A stretch of DNA of 34,586 bases from assembly GCF_010725055.1 (NCBI RefSeq), contig NZ_BJKB01000027.1, positions 1 through 34,586 on the forward strand, given 5' to 3'. This stretch comes from Gelidibacter japonicus (lineage in GTDB: Bacteria > Bacteroidota > Bacteroidia > Flavobacteriales > Flavobacteriaceae). The translations under genes were made by a program, and so were the position numbers. Below are positions 9,501 to 17,183 of the stretch, piece after piece (within the stretch, counting starts at the first letter, position 1; the number at the start of each line of letters is the position of its first letter). The notes under the pieces were generated by a model. The model saw only the letters and a program-made list of their open reading frames with translations, was not told the DNA's origin and did not search any database.

Positions 9501-10052
9501 GGTTTCAAAGCCTATTGAAGAAAAAACAAGATAGTCTCCATTTTTCGCACTAATGGAGTAATTTCCATCAAAATCAGTGAAGGTTCCTTTGGTAGTGTTT
9601 TCAACTAAGATGGTGACACCTGTCAAAGGCATGCCATTTTCGTCTGTGACCTTGCCTTCTATCGATTGTTGAACACGGGATACATTTTTTTTACCGCCTA
9701 TGATTATAGTATTTGTATCTGAAATTTCGAATTTGAAGTGATTGTTCGAAAGACTTTGTTTCAATAATTCAGAAACTAGGATTTCACCCTTATTTAAGTG
9801 GATTTTAGGAGCGTCTTTAAACAGACTTCGAGGATAAATAAATTCAAAATCTGTCTGGTTTTTAATTATTTTAAATACTTGATCAATTGTTGCAATTTGA
9901 TCCTTAGAGATTCTCACTTTTTCCTGTGAGAATGTGTTTTCTGATGTAAAGCTAAAAACAGTAGTACACAGTAAGAAAATAAAGGTTTTCATAATTGTAA
10001 GACATAGCGGCCTTTTTAAGGACAAACAAATCGTCGTTAATTTAATTTTCAT
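6516..10052 (-). CDS. SusC/RagA-type TonB-dependent receptor with STN signalling domain (locus A)
   Basis: 1178 residues. After a signal peptide ending near FSQEKV (about 43) comes an STN/secretin-like domain (about 50-105), a carboxypeptidase-regulatory-like beta domain (about 130-200, GKVTDENGMPLTGVTI), a TonB plug (about 210-350, with IRGTSTLTGNTSPLWVVDG and YGVRAAGGVIVLTTKRG), and a long outer-membrane barrel ending in aromatic SFNVTF. The STN domain marks a transducer receptor that contacts FecR to control a sigma factor, and both regulators are directly upstream. I kept the first ATG (MKIKLT), which is conserved in the second receptor of this window. Met21 (MKTFIFLLCT) is an alternative start with a more ordinary signal peptide. 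Confidence 0.95.
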   Translation of the reverse strand: MKIKLTTICLSLKRPLCLTIMKTFIFLLCTTVFSFTSENTFSQEKVRISKDQIATIDQVFKIIKNQTDFEFIYPRSLFKDAPKIHLNKGEILVSELLKQSLSNNHFKFEISDTNTIIIGGKKNVSRVQQSIEGKVTDENGMPLTGVTILVENTTKGTFTDFDGNYSISAKNGDYLVFSSIGFETQRVLVGDETQINIQMVSDVASLTEVILTGYNTIIEKKSTGAISTVKTKDIPAWNPQIDNLIQGQIPGLSVVKSSGEVGSVPIVKIRGTSTLTGNTSPLWVVDGVVLEDPVPLTPAELNTPDLVNRIGNSISGINPQDIESITVLKDASASAIYGVRAAGGVIVLTTKRGVEGKPIININVGTSVTQRPRYSDFNLMNSKERIEIEQFYFDSGLQYYNADANVNSVGLAGAYARYKNRDLQNWQQFEDEVRLAQSYNTDWFDELFRDAVGTTTSFNVSGGSKHVNYYASLSYLHQDGTDILTKNQRYNGSVKLNTQLSDKFNLEFYLSTFTTNRNSYPYSYVPAGISNFTRATPTPFDYAINTSRTFPIYNMDGSPNMYRGHSDFYLFNIMNEYTNSNQETNTNSTSSRVSLDFDVLDNLKVFGVVNYTKSSQLNETYYTENTNQVAGIRRSNYGEPAPADSNLPRGGVIFSNSNFQEYYMTRMALEYTPLDTDVHYLKFYSGGEYRLNSYRGDNVVGWGYLHERGRVISTSENIGEELAGAPYLTIRDYKTKSASYFGVLTYSLFNKYVINGNIRYDGSNLFGSSPKYRWEPAWSVSGRWNLMEEEFMEKSVFNNLALRASYGLQGSTNSQNTPQIVASFLNPAYWSDLDLLTISSPANPNLRWEKTYSTNFGLDFALFNSRIQGAVDVYNRFSEDLITNTRISEVNGFSTLPINFADVSNKGVEFGLTTRNIRAPKPNFNWSTTINFAYNKNEVEKVNIDPNVSRMLSPFPYKPDAAIVGKPLNSLYSVGFSHLDDEGVAHFNLANGETTVGPRNLEFGVEDLIYNGPIEAPYQGGISNLFEYGNFKLSALLTYGFGNYFRKEEILASWMYSPDQNLNKELLNAWKEPGDENTTNIPHLKNETGANNHKFYWNKSDLRVVKGDFLRLSNVTLQYNLSENILKALKLSRAYVQLEGNNLLLFADKDLNGYDPETFPYKSLPLPTSFMLSFNVTF

Positions 10053-10147
10053 AAATTTGCAAAGTTTAGTTAGACATAAGTTTAATTAACAGGATAGAGG
10101 GACGGAGCTGAGACATCGGGAAATGATTGGCTTCGTTCTCTCTTTTT
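10053..10147 (-). promoter_or_regulatory. Conserved fecR-susC spacer: hairpin plus mini-ORF leader (locus A)
   Basis: Between the fecR stop and the susC ATG lies a hairpin with arms 10096-10108 and 10130-10143 (core CGGAGC/GCTTCG with a G-U pair, outer AGAG/CTCT). Then comes ATG-TCT-AAC-TAA at 10077-10066, and 13 nt later the susC start. The same arrangement, with closely matching sequence, occurs in locus B. It may hold the sigma-dependent susC promoter, an RNA processing or stabilising hairpin, or a translated leader. The sequence does not decide among these. Confidence 0.5.
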
Positions 10148-11308
10148 TTATTTTAAAATCACATTTCTATCATTTATTTCATAACTTTCAATTGTTCCCA
10201 CACTTTGGATATTCTTTAGAATACTCTCAATGCTTCGATCTTTATAAAGCACACCAATAAACTCTTCGTTTTCGATATCCTTATTTTCAAATTTTACGGT
10301 CATATCATACCATCTGGATAGCACCGTCATAATTTCTTTTAACGATTTATTTTCAAAACTAAATACGCCATTCCTCCAAGAGACCTCATTATATACATTA
10401 ACATTGGCTATGGTCGAGGTTTTGTCAATTATGTTATAAGCATATTGTTGTTCGGGCAGTAAAACCTGACTTTTGTCCTGATGTGAAACAAGCACCTTGC
10501 CTTCAACTAAGGTCGTGTACATTGTTGCTTCGTCCTTATAGGCCTTTAAATTAAATTGGGTTCCAATAACCTCAATATTTTGATCCTTCGAATGCACTTG
10601 AAACGCCCTTCCATCGTGCAAGGAGCTCGGCGTAACATCAAAATATGCTTCTCCATACATAAGCTCAACCTTACGTGGTTGTCCTGCCATAAAGTGTGTG
10701 GGATATTTTAACTGGCTTTCTGAATTGAGCCACACGGTTGTACCATCTGACAATTTGACCACGAATTGTCCTCCTCGAGGGATTGTTAAATAGTTAAATT
10801 CAATCTCACTGTCCATCTCTTTGCCCTGTTGGTCAGCATAAACAATTTCAACACCATCACTGTTCACATTAGGGCTTTTGTACACTTTCCCCTTCTCCAA
10901 TAAAATTTGGGAACCATCCTTTAAGGTCAATGTTGCCTTATTCGTGCCTGTTTCAATATTGTTTTTGACAACTTCTATATCTTGAATTGGAGATGGTACT
11001 TCATTCTTAAAATAGACATAGCTAATTAAACCTCCCAATAGGATCACCGCAGCATATTTCAGTAAATTATTTTTTAAGAAAATCGACTTCGTATTTCGTA
11101 CTGAACCTTTATCACGTATTTCATTTTGTATATTGTGGAATATTCTTTTTTCTACCGTTTTTCTATCTCCTAATTCCTCTTCCCAAGTAGTCATGCTCTG
11201 ATGGCTTTGGAAGAAATTAAAAAGCTTGGTAATCTCCTTTACACTGGCTTTTCCAGAGAATAGGTTTTCGATAAGAGTCAGCAGCTTTTTTTTATTATTT
11301 GTATTCAT
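10148..11308 (-). CDS. FecR-family anti-sigma factor / signal transducer (locus A)
   Basis: 386 residues. A cytoplasmic N-terminal part (1-80) would bind the sigma factor. One membrane segment lies at about 82-100 (NLLKYAAVILLGGLISYVYF). The periplasmic FecR domain follows (TIPRGGQFVVKLSDGTTVWLNSES and the VELMYGEAYFDV block), and a C-terminal domain with SWRNGVFSFENKSLKEIMTVLSRWYD would meet the receptor STN domain. It lies between the ECF sigma gene and susC, the standard order for these trans-envelope systems in Bacteroidota. Family assignment is firm; the partner assignment rests on gene order. Confidence 0.93.
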   Translation of the reverse strand: MNTNNKKKLLTLIENLFSGKASVKEITKLFNFFQSHQSMTTWEEELGDRKTVEKRIFHNIQNEIRDKGSVRNTKSIFLKNNLLKYAAVILLGGLISYVYFKNEVPSPIQDIEVVKNNIETGTNKATLTLKDGSQILLEKGKVYKSPNVNSDGVEIVYADQQGKEMDSEIEFNYLTIPRGGQFVVKLSDGTTVWLNSESQLKYPTHFMAGQPRKVELMYGEAYFDVTPSSLHDGRAFQVHSKDQNIEVIGTQFNLKAYKDEATMYTTLVEGKVLVSHQDKSQVLLPEQQYAYNIIDKTSTIANVNVYNEVSWRNGVFSFENKSLKEIMTVLSRWYDMTVKFENKDIENEEFIGVLYKDRSIESILKNIQSVGTIESYEINDRNVILK

Positions 11309-11382
11309 TTTGTTCTTTAAGTAGGGTCATTTACAACAATGACGTAAAAAAAGACTCGAACACCTGCTTAGAAAAAAAAAAA

Positions 11383-11979
11383 TTATAGATGGATATAGTA
11401 TATGACGAAAATGATAAAAAAAATAGTGGAGATAGAACTCAATGATTTTCTCAAAACTTTAAGGGCTTTGGTAATATGACCTTCAACTGTACGTGTTGAA
11501 ATGTTTAATTTAACGGCAATTTCCTTATGGCTGAGCTGTTCATTCCTACTTAAGTTATAAACAACACGGCATTTTTCCGGTAATTCATTAATAACCGCTT
11601 CAAGATAATCCTGCAATTCCTTATCCATTAGCTTTGTCTCTGGATTGGAATTCTGCACACGTTCATTGAAATTTTCCAATAGATCAACCCTTATAGCAGA
11701 TTTGTTTTTTCGAAAATAGTCATATGTTTTATAAATAGTACTGGTATACAGATAACTCCGTAATGACACCTTAATTTCAAGGTCTCCCCTCTTTTTCCAT
11801 ATATTCACAAACACATCTTGAACAATATCCTCACTGACCTGTTTGTTTTTGACAAGATTATATGCCCCAAGGTACATTATTTCCCAGTATTCATTATAAA
11901 TAGAAGCTAAGGCTAATTCATCATTATTGTTAAGTCGCTGTATTAATTCTCTCTCTTTTAAACTAATTTCTGAGGACAT
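11383..11979 (-). CDS. ECF RNA polymerase sigma factor (locus A)
   Basis: 198 residues with sigma region 2 (VSEDIVQDVFVNIWKKRGDL..., Arg/Tyr-rich YLYTSTIYKTYDYFRK) and region 4 (INELPEKCRVVYNLSRNE then the helix-turn-helix HKEIAVKLNISTRTVEGH). No region 1 or 3 is present, as in ECF (FecI-like) factors. A hydrophobic C-terminal tail (ISTIFFIIFVIYYIHL) is unusual for a soluble factor and might keep it near the membrane-bound FecR. It starts the locus A operon and is expected to be held by the FecR encoded 74 nt downstream. A TAnnTTTG-type -7 box lies 20 nt upstream of its ATG. Confidence 0.93.
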   Translation of the reverse strand: MSSEISLKERELIQRLNNNDELALASIYNEYWEIMYLGAYNLVKNKQVSEDIVQDVFVNIWKKRGDLEIKVSLRSYLYTSTIYKTYDYFRKNKSAIRVDLLENFNERVQNSNPETKLMDKELQDYLEAVINELPEKCRVVYNLSRNEQLSHKEIAVKLNISTRTVEGHITKALKVLRKSLSSISTIFFIIFVIYYIHL

Positions 11980-11998
11980 GAACTTTAATTTATCCTAA

Positions 11999-12006
11999 CA
12001 AAGTTA
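11999..12006 (-). promoter_or_regulatory. Putative -7 box TAACTTTG of locus A sigma gene
   Basis: On the minus strand TAACTTTG matches the Bacteroidota housekeeping -7 consensus TAnnTTTG, 20 nt before the sigma ATG. No clear -33 TTG is seen at the right distance, so this is a moderate call. Confidence 0.4.
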
Positions 12007-12692
12007 TAAGAATTAACGAATTTGTTGTATTAAATTCGGAAAACCTCTTTCTCCGCAGAAAACTTTCTTTTATTGAAAAACTTAGTTTTCACAACAGCTG
12101 TAATTTGCATCTCTAACGCATTTTCATGATTGAGTCTGCGCAAAAGAATACAATCTTTATAAATTTAAACAAACTTAAAACATGGCCAATATTCTTGTCA
12201 CACAAGGCTCATGATGTTTATTCGATTTTGTCAAATATTCAGGACAACTCAATTCTTACACATCAAACAGGTAAGGAGTTTATCACAAGTCTCTTTCTTC
12301 TATTTAAGGAGCTCTAATAAAACAACAACTTACATTTCTTTTCTCTCATAGTTAAGGCAAACATAGAAAGAGCCAACTATTAATTATGAGAAGTCAGAAA
12401 CGACAGATTATGTATGTAGTCTACCTTGAGCTAAATTTTGATCTCTATGGAGAAATGGAATTTTAATTGCCTATTTATGTGGACACTATTCCAAAGCTGA
12501 CCATTCTAAATCTTGAGATAGAATATTAAAAAACATTCACGAATTCTTTACTCAGCAAATCCTAAACTTTGGAAAAGTATCGAGGCCGTTACAAATCGAG
12601 CATCTCACTCCAAATGAAGTCTTTCGCGAAATGATATGGCAATTTTGAGCTTAACATTTATTTTAAACCTTGTATGTATAGCAACAAAAAAT
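12007..12692. other. Long intergenic region between loci A and B
   Basis: About 690 nt without a convincing gene. The plus-strand frame 12126-12317 (63 codons) has no recognisable domain. A short frame at 12517-12648 (+), lacking a start codon and ending in LTPNEVFREMIWQF, reads like protein sequence but is too short to name and could be a gene remnant. No strong terminator hairpin follows locus B at 12600-12692. Confidence 0.4.
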
Positions 12693-14044
12693 CTATAGTG
12701 TGGTATCGAACTTTATATCATTTAATAAGTTCTTATATACTTTGCCGTCTTTCATTATCAAGAGTAAATTATCTTCTGGGTTATTAAGTAAATCAAAGTC
12801 TCTTAATGGATTACCTTTCACAATAATTAAATCGGCATAAGCACCTTCAGTTAGTTCCCCCAACTTTCCTTGTTGATAAGGATTACGTGGTCCACTCAAG
12901 CGCAGCATTTCGGCGTTTGTGGAAGTAACCATCTTAAGGGCTTCATAGGGTGAGAACCATTTTTTCAATCCGACCAATCGCGTTAAATCATTTCTACTAT
13001 CAATCTTCTGTTTTCCCGTAAGGTCAGTACCCATGCAGTTTTTACTTTATATTTTTTAGCTATTTTATAGACCTCATCGGTATGTCCATATACATAATCA
13101 CGTTTTTCCCTGCTTGGGGAATCTATGGGATAATCATTTTGTTCTTCAATCATGAAAGGTTGAATACTTAACCAAACTCCTTTTTCTGCCATTATTTTAG
13201 CGGTCTCTTCATCCAATAAGTGTCCGTGCTCTATAGTTCTAACGCCAGCTTCTATTGCTATTTGTATTGCCTGTGGTGTATAGGCATGAACACCTACGTA
13301 GGTTCCAAAATTTTCAGCAGCTAAAACTGCGGCCTCGAATTCCTTTAATGAGTATTGTGTCACATCAATGGGATCATAAGAAGAACCGATTCCACCACCT
13401 GCCATGAGTTTTATTTGGGTTGCCCCCTGTCTTAATTGTTCGCGTGTACGTTTTAATACTTCATCTGCCCCATCGGCAATTGCCGAAATACCTTGTCTTT
13501 CTGAATATGACAAATTATCTGAAGTTCGAGGCACCGCTGTTATATCGTCAAAATCACCATGTCCCCCAGACTGAGATATAAAAGCTCCACTGGGATAGAT
13601 CCTTGGGCCTGGAACTGTCCCTTTATCAATCTGTTTGGCTAATGGAATAGCATTTCCCCCCATATTTCTGAGAGTCGTAAACCCATGTAATAGACGATGT
13701 TTTGCAGCCTGAGTGGAAATAATATTGACTGTTCCCCAATCTACCATAGCAGAACCAATTGGTATTCCTTCCATACTAATATGAGTGTGAGCATCAATCA
13801 AACCAGGCATCACAAACTTCCCCTCTCCGTCGATAACCAAAACATTTTTAGAAGTGGAAGAAATATTACTTTTAGAAATTTTAGAAATCTTATTCCCTTC
13901 AATAAGAATATTTCCATTAATGGTTTTTTGATTAATGCCATCAAATATCTCCACATTCTTTATTAAAATGATTGGTAAATCCTTTTTCTGAGAAGTAACA
14001 CTGAAGGTTATGAGGAAAAAAATGAAATATAATCTATTTTTCAT
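12693..14044 (-). pseudogene. Exported amidohydrolase (imidazolonepropionase-like), 1-nt frameshift
   Basis: Two frames together make one metal-dependent amidohydrolase of about 450 residues. The N-terminal part (14044-12983) has a signal peptide ending near SVTSQ, the metal motif DAHTH (84-88), KLMAGGG, a VHAYT histidine and EHGH. The C-terminal part, in the other frame (up to 12693), begins GTDLTG and ends in the usual GKLGELTEGAYADLIIVKGNP block. They join at a GGG run (13030-13032 on the plus strand, CCC). Restoring one G gives TGG-GGT-ACT-GAC, hence WGTD, the conserved catalytic Asp of the family. The span is 1352 nt, exactly one short of a multiple of three. Relatives include peptidases acting on Xaa-Pro or acyl-amino-acid substrates. 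It is the last gene of locus B, 47 nt after the racemase homologue. It is either a recent pseudogene or a sequencing error. Confidence 0.85.
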
Positions 14045-14091
14045 GGTTGCAAATGATTTTATTTGTACTTAGAATGGCCTATAAAATTCGG

Positions 14092-15555
14092 TTAATCCTG
14101 AGATTTAAACTGTTTAATGAGCCGAAAAGTGAAAGGAAGTTGGTTTTCCAATCTTAAATAAATGTCTTGCGATATATTCTTATCACTAAAAGGCACAACT
14201 TTAATATATTCCTGTATTTCACCCTCAATTCTACCATATTTATAATCATAGGTAAAATCGCCAGTCTCGTCTATCTTGATTTTGGGATTGTTCTTGTTCG
14301 GAACGCTTATATAGAATTTGCTATTATAAATATCACCTTCCTGCCCGAAAAGATCTGACTCCTTGAGATGTTCAAAAAGTTCCTTGGCAGTATTCTGGGC
14401 AGGATCAACAAGAATAATATTTTCCATCATATATGGTTGATATCTAAAAGAACCATCCTGTTCCTTATAATTATACAGTTCATTCAAAACGGTCTTGATT
14501 TCATTTGAGAGATAAGGATAATGGGTACAGCCTAAAATTATAGACTTTAGAGGCGATGTCACCTTCGATTTACGAATATCTTCCAAAAGCGAAACCAGAT
14601 GATAACGTACATAATTCTCTGCATCATTAATTTGAAGAACCTGACATTCATCGGTATTCTGAGTATCGCAAAGCATTCGATTATTGCTGAAATCAAAGTT
14701 GTAAATCTCCATTAAGGTTTTATCTATTTTGGTATTACCATTAATACTCGGTCCTTTATAACTCTCTCTTGGAGCATTTAAGGTCGTATTAAAATAAGCT
14801 GTATCCTCATCAACGGCCTCTGCAATTCCCAATCCGCCCTGTTGAAAGACCTGAACATCACCTTCATAACCTAAGTTTTTAAGTTGTTTATTTAAGGTAT
14901 TCACATACCCTTTAGAGGTTACGGTTCCTACGGTCGCCATCACCGCGATGGTGGCATTTTCGTCTTTTTCCAAATGTTCCAATGCTCCCCGTACGCCAGC
15001 ATCGATGACTCCGATCACTTTAATGTTGAGACCTGCATTTTTTATAAAGGCTTCAATACTTTCCTTGCCATAAGCAGTTGCGGTATTGCATGCAATGACC
15101 AAGGCCTTAATATGCGATTTATCTTTATTAGGAGCAATCGCGTGATCTGATTTATAATATTTATTTCCAAGCATAAATTGAACATCCTTAATAATATGCT
15201 CTTTTAATAATTCATTTTTATTTTCAGCTGAATAATTTCCATAAGGCATATTTGCTTGGTCGGCCAAGTAAATGAACTCCTCTTTTTCAAAATCAATAAT
15301 GCCATCTTTTCCCGGTTGCATGGTTTCATTATTGTTCTTGTCGTAGTTCACAATAGCATCCAAAACAGTGAGGCCTCCAATTCCCGAATCAAAAATACCG
15401 ATAGGAAGTGAGCGGTCCGATTTGGGATAGTTTTTTACATCGAGGTAGTAAAAGCTATTTTTATTGTATAATATAGAATCTTGTAAAACTTGTTGTCCGT
15501 AGCTTCTGATACCAGATACCACTATAAGAGCAACTATTAATTTTCTAATTTTCAT
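14092..15555 (-). CDS. Exported glutamate/aspartate racemase homologue (MurI-like), enlarged
   Basis: 487 residues, against about 260-270 for cytoplasmic MurI. The N-terminus (MKIRKLIVALIVVSGIRSYGQQ) is a signal peptide, which suggests export to the periplasm. The racemase signatures are intact: GIFDSGIGGLTV with Asp56, the first catalytic cysteine in ACNTAT (Cys156) and the second in LGCTHYPYL (Cys343, His345). Extra sequence lies between the first strand and the YLADQANMPYG block (about 72-92), around 130-150, at about 255-312, and at the C-terminus (about 375-487). MurI interconverts L- and D-Glu for peptidoglycan synthesis in the cytoplasm. An exported, enlarged form inside a SusCD operon suggests a catabolic or recycling role on extracytoplasmic D-Glu or a Glu-containing peptide. 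It sits 42 nt after the D-aminoacylase gene. Confidence 0.82.
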   Translation of the reverse strand: MKIRKLIVALIVVSGIRSYGQQVLQDSILYNKNSFYYLDVKNYPKSDRSLPIGIFDSGIGGLTVLDAIVNYDKNNNETMQPGKDGIIDFEKEEFIYLADQANMPYGNYSAENKNELLKEHIIKDVQFMLGNKYYKSDHAIAPNKDKSHIKALVIACNTATAYGKESIEAFIKNAGLNIKVIGVIDAGVRGALEHLEKDENATIAVMATVGTVTSKGYVNTLNKQLKNLGYEGDVQVFQQGGLGIAEAVDEDTAYFNTTLNAPRESYKGPSINGNTKIDKTLMEIYNFDFSNNRMLCDTQNTDECQVLQINDAENYVRYHLVSLLEDIRKSKVTSPLKSIILGCTHYPYLSNEIKTVLNELYNYKEQDGSFRYQPYMMENIILVDPAQNTAKELFEHLKESDLFGQEGDIYNSKFYISVPNKNNPKIKIDETGDFTYDYKYGRIEGEIQEYIKVVPFSDKNISQDIYLRLENQLPFTFRLIKQFKSQD

Positions 15556-15597
15556 AATGATGTATTGTATTAAAGAGTCATTTTTTTATCCTAAAAC

Positions 15598-17178
15598 TTA
15601 TTTCTCTTGAGCTTTTAACAACAAGCGGCCGTTTCGATTATTGGTTAATTGACCATTATCAATAGTGACTACTCCATTGACGATTACATAGTTTATGCCC
15701 GCAGGATATTGATGGGGGTCCTCAAAAGTGGCCATATCTTTAACAGTTTTAGGATCAAACAGCACCAAATCCGCATAGTAATTAATCGCGATACTACCCC
15801 TGCGTTTTAGCCCTAAAAGATCAGCAGGCATAGAGGTCATTTTCTTGATGGCTTCTTCCAATTTTAATAAGCCTCGATCTCGTACATAAACGCCCAAAAC
15901 ACGTGGAAATGTTCCATACGATCTCGGATGTGGATGACTGACCCCGATTTGGGATAATTTCCCATCAGAAGCAATCATTGTTTTTGGATGAATCATTATA
16001 CGATCTACGTCTTTCTCATCCATAACATGATAAATCATTTGAGCGCCTCCATTGAGCTCTGCTTCAATTACCAGTTCTGCGGCATTTTCCGGTGTAGGTT
16101 CAAGACCTTCCATTTCAGTCCAGGTCAGCATGGTTTGACCCTCCAATTCTCTTTTCAACGGAAAATTTCGAAATTGTAACCGCTCAATTTCATGCCCCAC
16201 TCTAACGTGAATGATGTTGTAAATTATTCCTTGCTTAATACTATCCCTCAATTTGGGATTAGCAATTCGATCTTTAAAAGCTTCAGTTCCTCCGGCTTTT
16301 GCCCAAGAAGGAACTAGAGCTGCCAAAGAGGTAGAGCTTGCAGTATATGGATATTGATCGAGCCGCACATCGAGTCCGGTAGAATTTGCCGAATCAATCA
16401 TTTGAAGAGTTCTTTCACTCGCACCCCACATAGGAGCGCCCAACGCTTTATGATGCGTTAAAACAACTGTAATATCTGCTTGATCAGCAATCGTTATGAC
16501 CTCCTGTACAGCTTCAATAAGATGTAAACTTTCATCACGAATATGCGAGGTGTAAAAGCCTCGATGTGTAGATGCCACTTTGGCAAGTTCTATAATTTCA
16601 TCAGTCTTGGAAAAGGTTCCTGGTAGATAAGTAAGTCCAGTACTTAGCCCAAACGCTCCGTAATCCATGGCCTCATCAACCAAGGATTTCATTTGCTCTA
16701 GTTCCTCTGGGCTCGGTATTCTATTCTCCAATCCCATAACCTTCTTTCGGATAGTATTGTGTCCAATTTGGTAGCCGATATTAGGACCAAGTGAAAGTTG
16801 AGCAAGAGAATCCAAATAACTTATAAAATGGGTTGGTCCTCCTCCATCTGGGCCTCCAAGCAACAAAGTGACGCCCTGTCTTAAGGCACTTTCCGCAGTC
16901 GGCATCTGAGGCAAATCTGAAATATGGGCATGAAGATCTATAAAGCCGGGTGCAACCGCTAAACCTTTGGCATCAATAACTCTTTTTGCTTTCGCACCAT
17001 TCAAATCTCCTATAGCTTCAATTTTATCCCCAATAACCCCAACATCTGTTTTTATGGGGACACTTCCTGAGCCGTCATAGACCATTCCGTTCTTAATAAG
17101 AAGGTCATAATCTTGGGCACTTAGTTTGGAAACCAAGGATATTAATATTAAGAAAAAACATGTTTTAAATGAGATCAT
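15598..17178 (-). CDS. N-acyl-D-amino-acid deacylase (D-aminoacylase), exported
   Basis: 526 residues with a cleavable signal peptide ending at KLSAQ (about 17-21). It belongs to the amidohydrolase superfamily, D-aminoacylase branch. Seen are DLHAH with metal ligands His83 and His85, GLSTGLTYLPG (177-187), SHIRDES (211-217), THHKA (241-245), ASDG in the C-terminal half, and HPHPRSYGTFPRVLG, all in family order. These enzymes hydrolyse N-acyl-D-amino acids to free D-amino acids, and some act on N-terminal D-residue peptides. The canonical length is about 480-540. The gene is 5 nt after the serine hydrolase gene and before the racemase homologue, so a D-amino acid released here could be racemised. 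The substrate side chain is not predictable by eye. Confidence 0.9.
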   Translation of the reverse strand: MISFKTCFFLILISLVSKLSAQDYDLLIKNGMVYDGSGSVPIKTDVGVIGDKIEAIGDLNGAKAKRVIDAKGLAVAPGFIDLHAHISDLPQMPTAESALRQGVTLLLGGPDGGGPTHFISYLDSLAQLSLGPNIGYQIGHNTIRKKVMGLENRIPSPEELEQMKSLVDEAMDYGAFGLSTGLTYLPGTFSKTDEIIELAKVASTHRGFYTSHIRDESLHLIEAVQEVITIADQADITVVLTHHKALGAPMWGASERTLQMIDSANSTGLDVRLDQYPYTASSTSLAALVPSWAKAGGTEAFKDRIANPKLRDSIKQGIIYNIIHVRVGHEIERLQFRNFPLKRELEGQTMLTWTEMEGLEPTPENAAELVIEAELNGGAQMIYHVMDEKDVDRIMIHPKTMIASDGKLSQIGVSHPHPRSYGTFPRVLGVYVRDRGLLKLEEAIKKMTSMPADLLGLKRRGSIAINYYADLVLFDPKTVKDMATFEDPHQYPAGINYVIVNGVVTIDNGQLTNNRNGRLLLKAQEK

Positions 17179-17183
17179 AAGTA

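Noticed and set aside
12126-12317. 63-codon plus-strand frame in the intergenic gap
   Set aside because: No recognisable domain, signal peptide or neighbour logic; low-complexity A+T-rich sequence readily gives such frames.
13022-13040. Programmed ribosomal frameshift in the amidohydrolase
   Set aside because: No slippery heptamer or downstream structure is evident; a three-base G run with one base missing is better explained by deletion or sequencing error.
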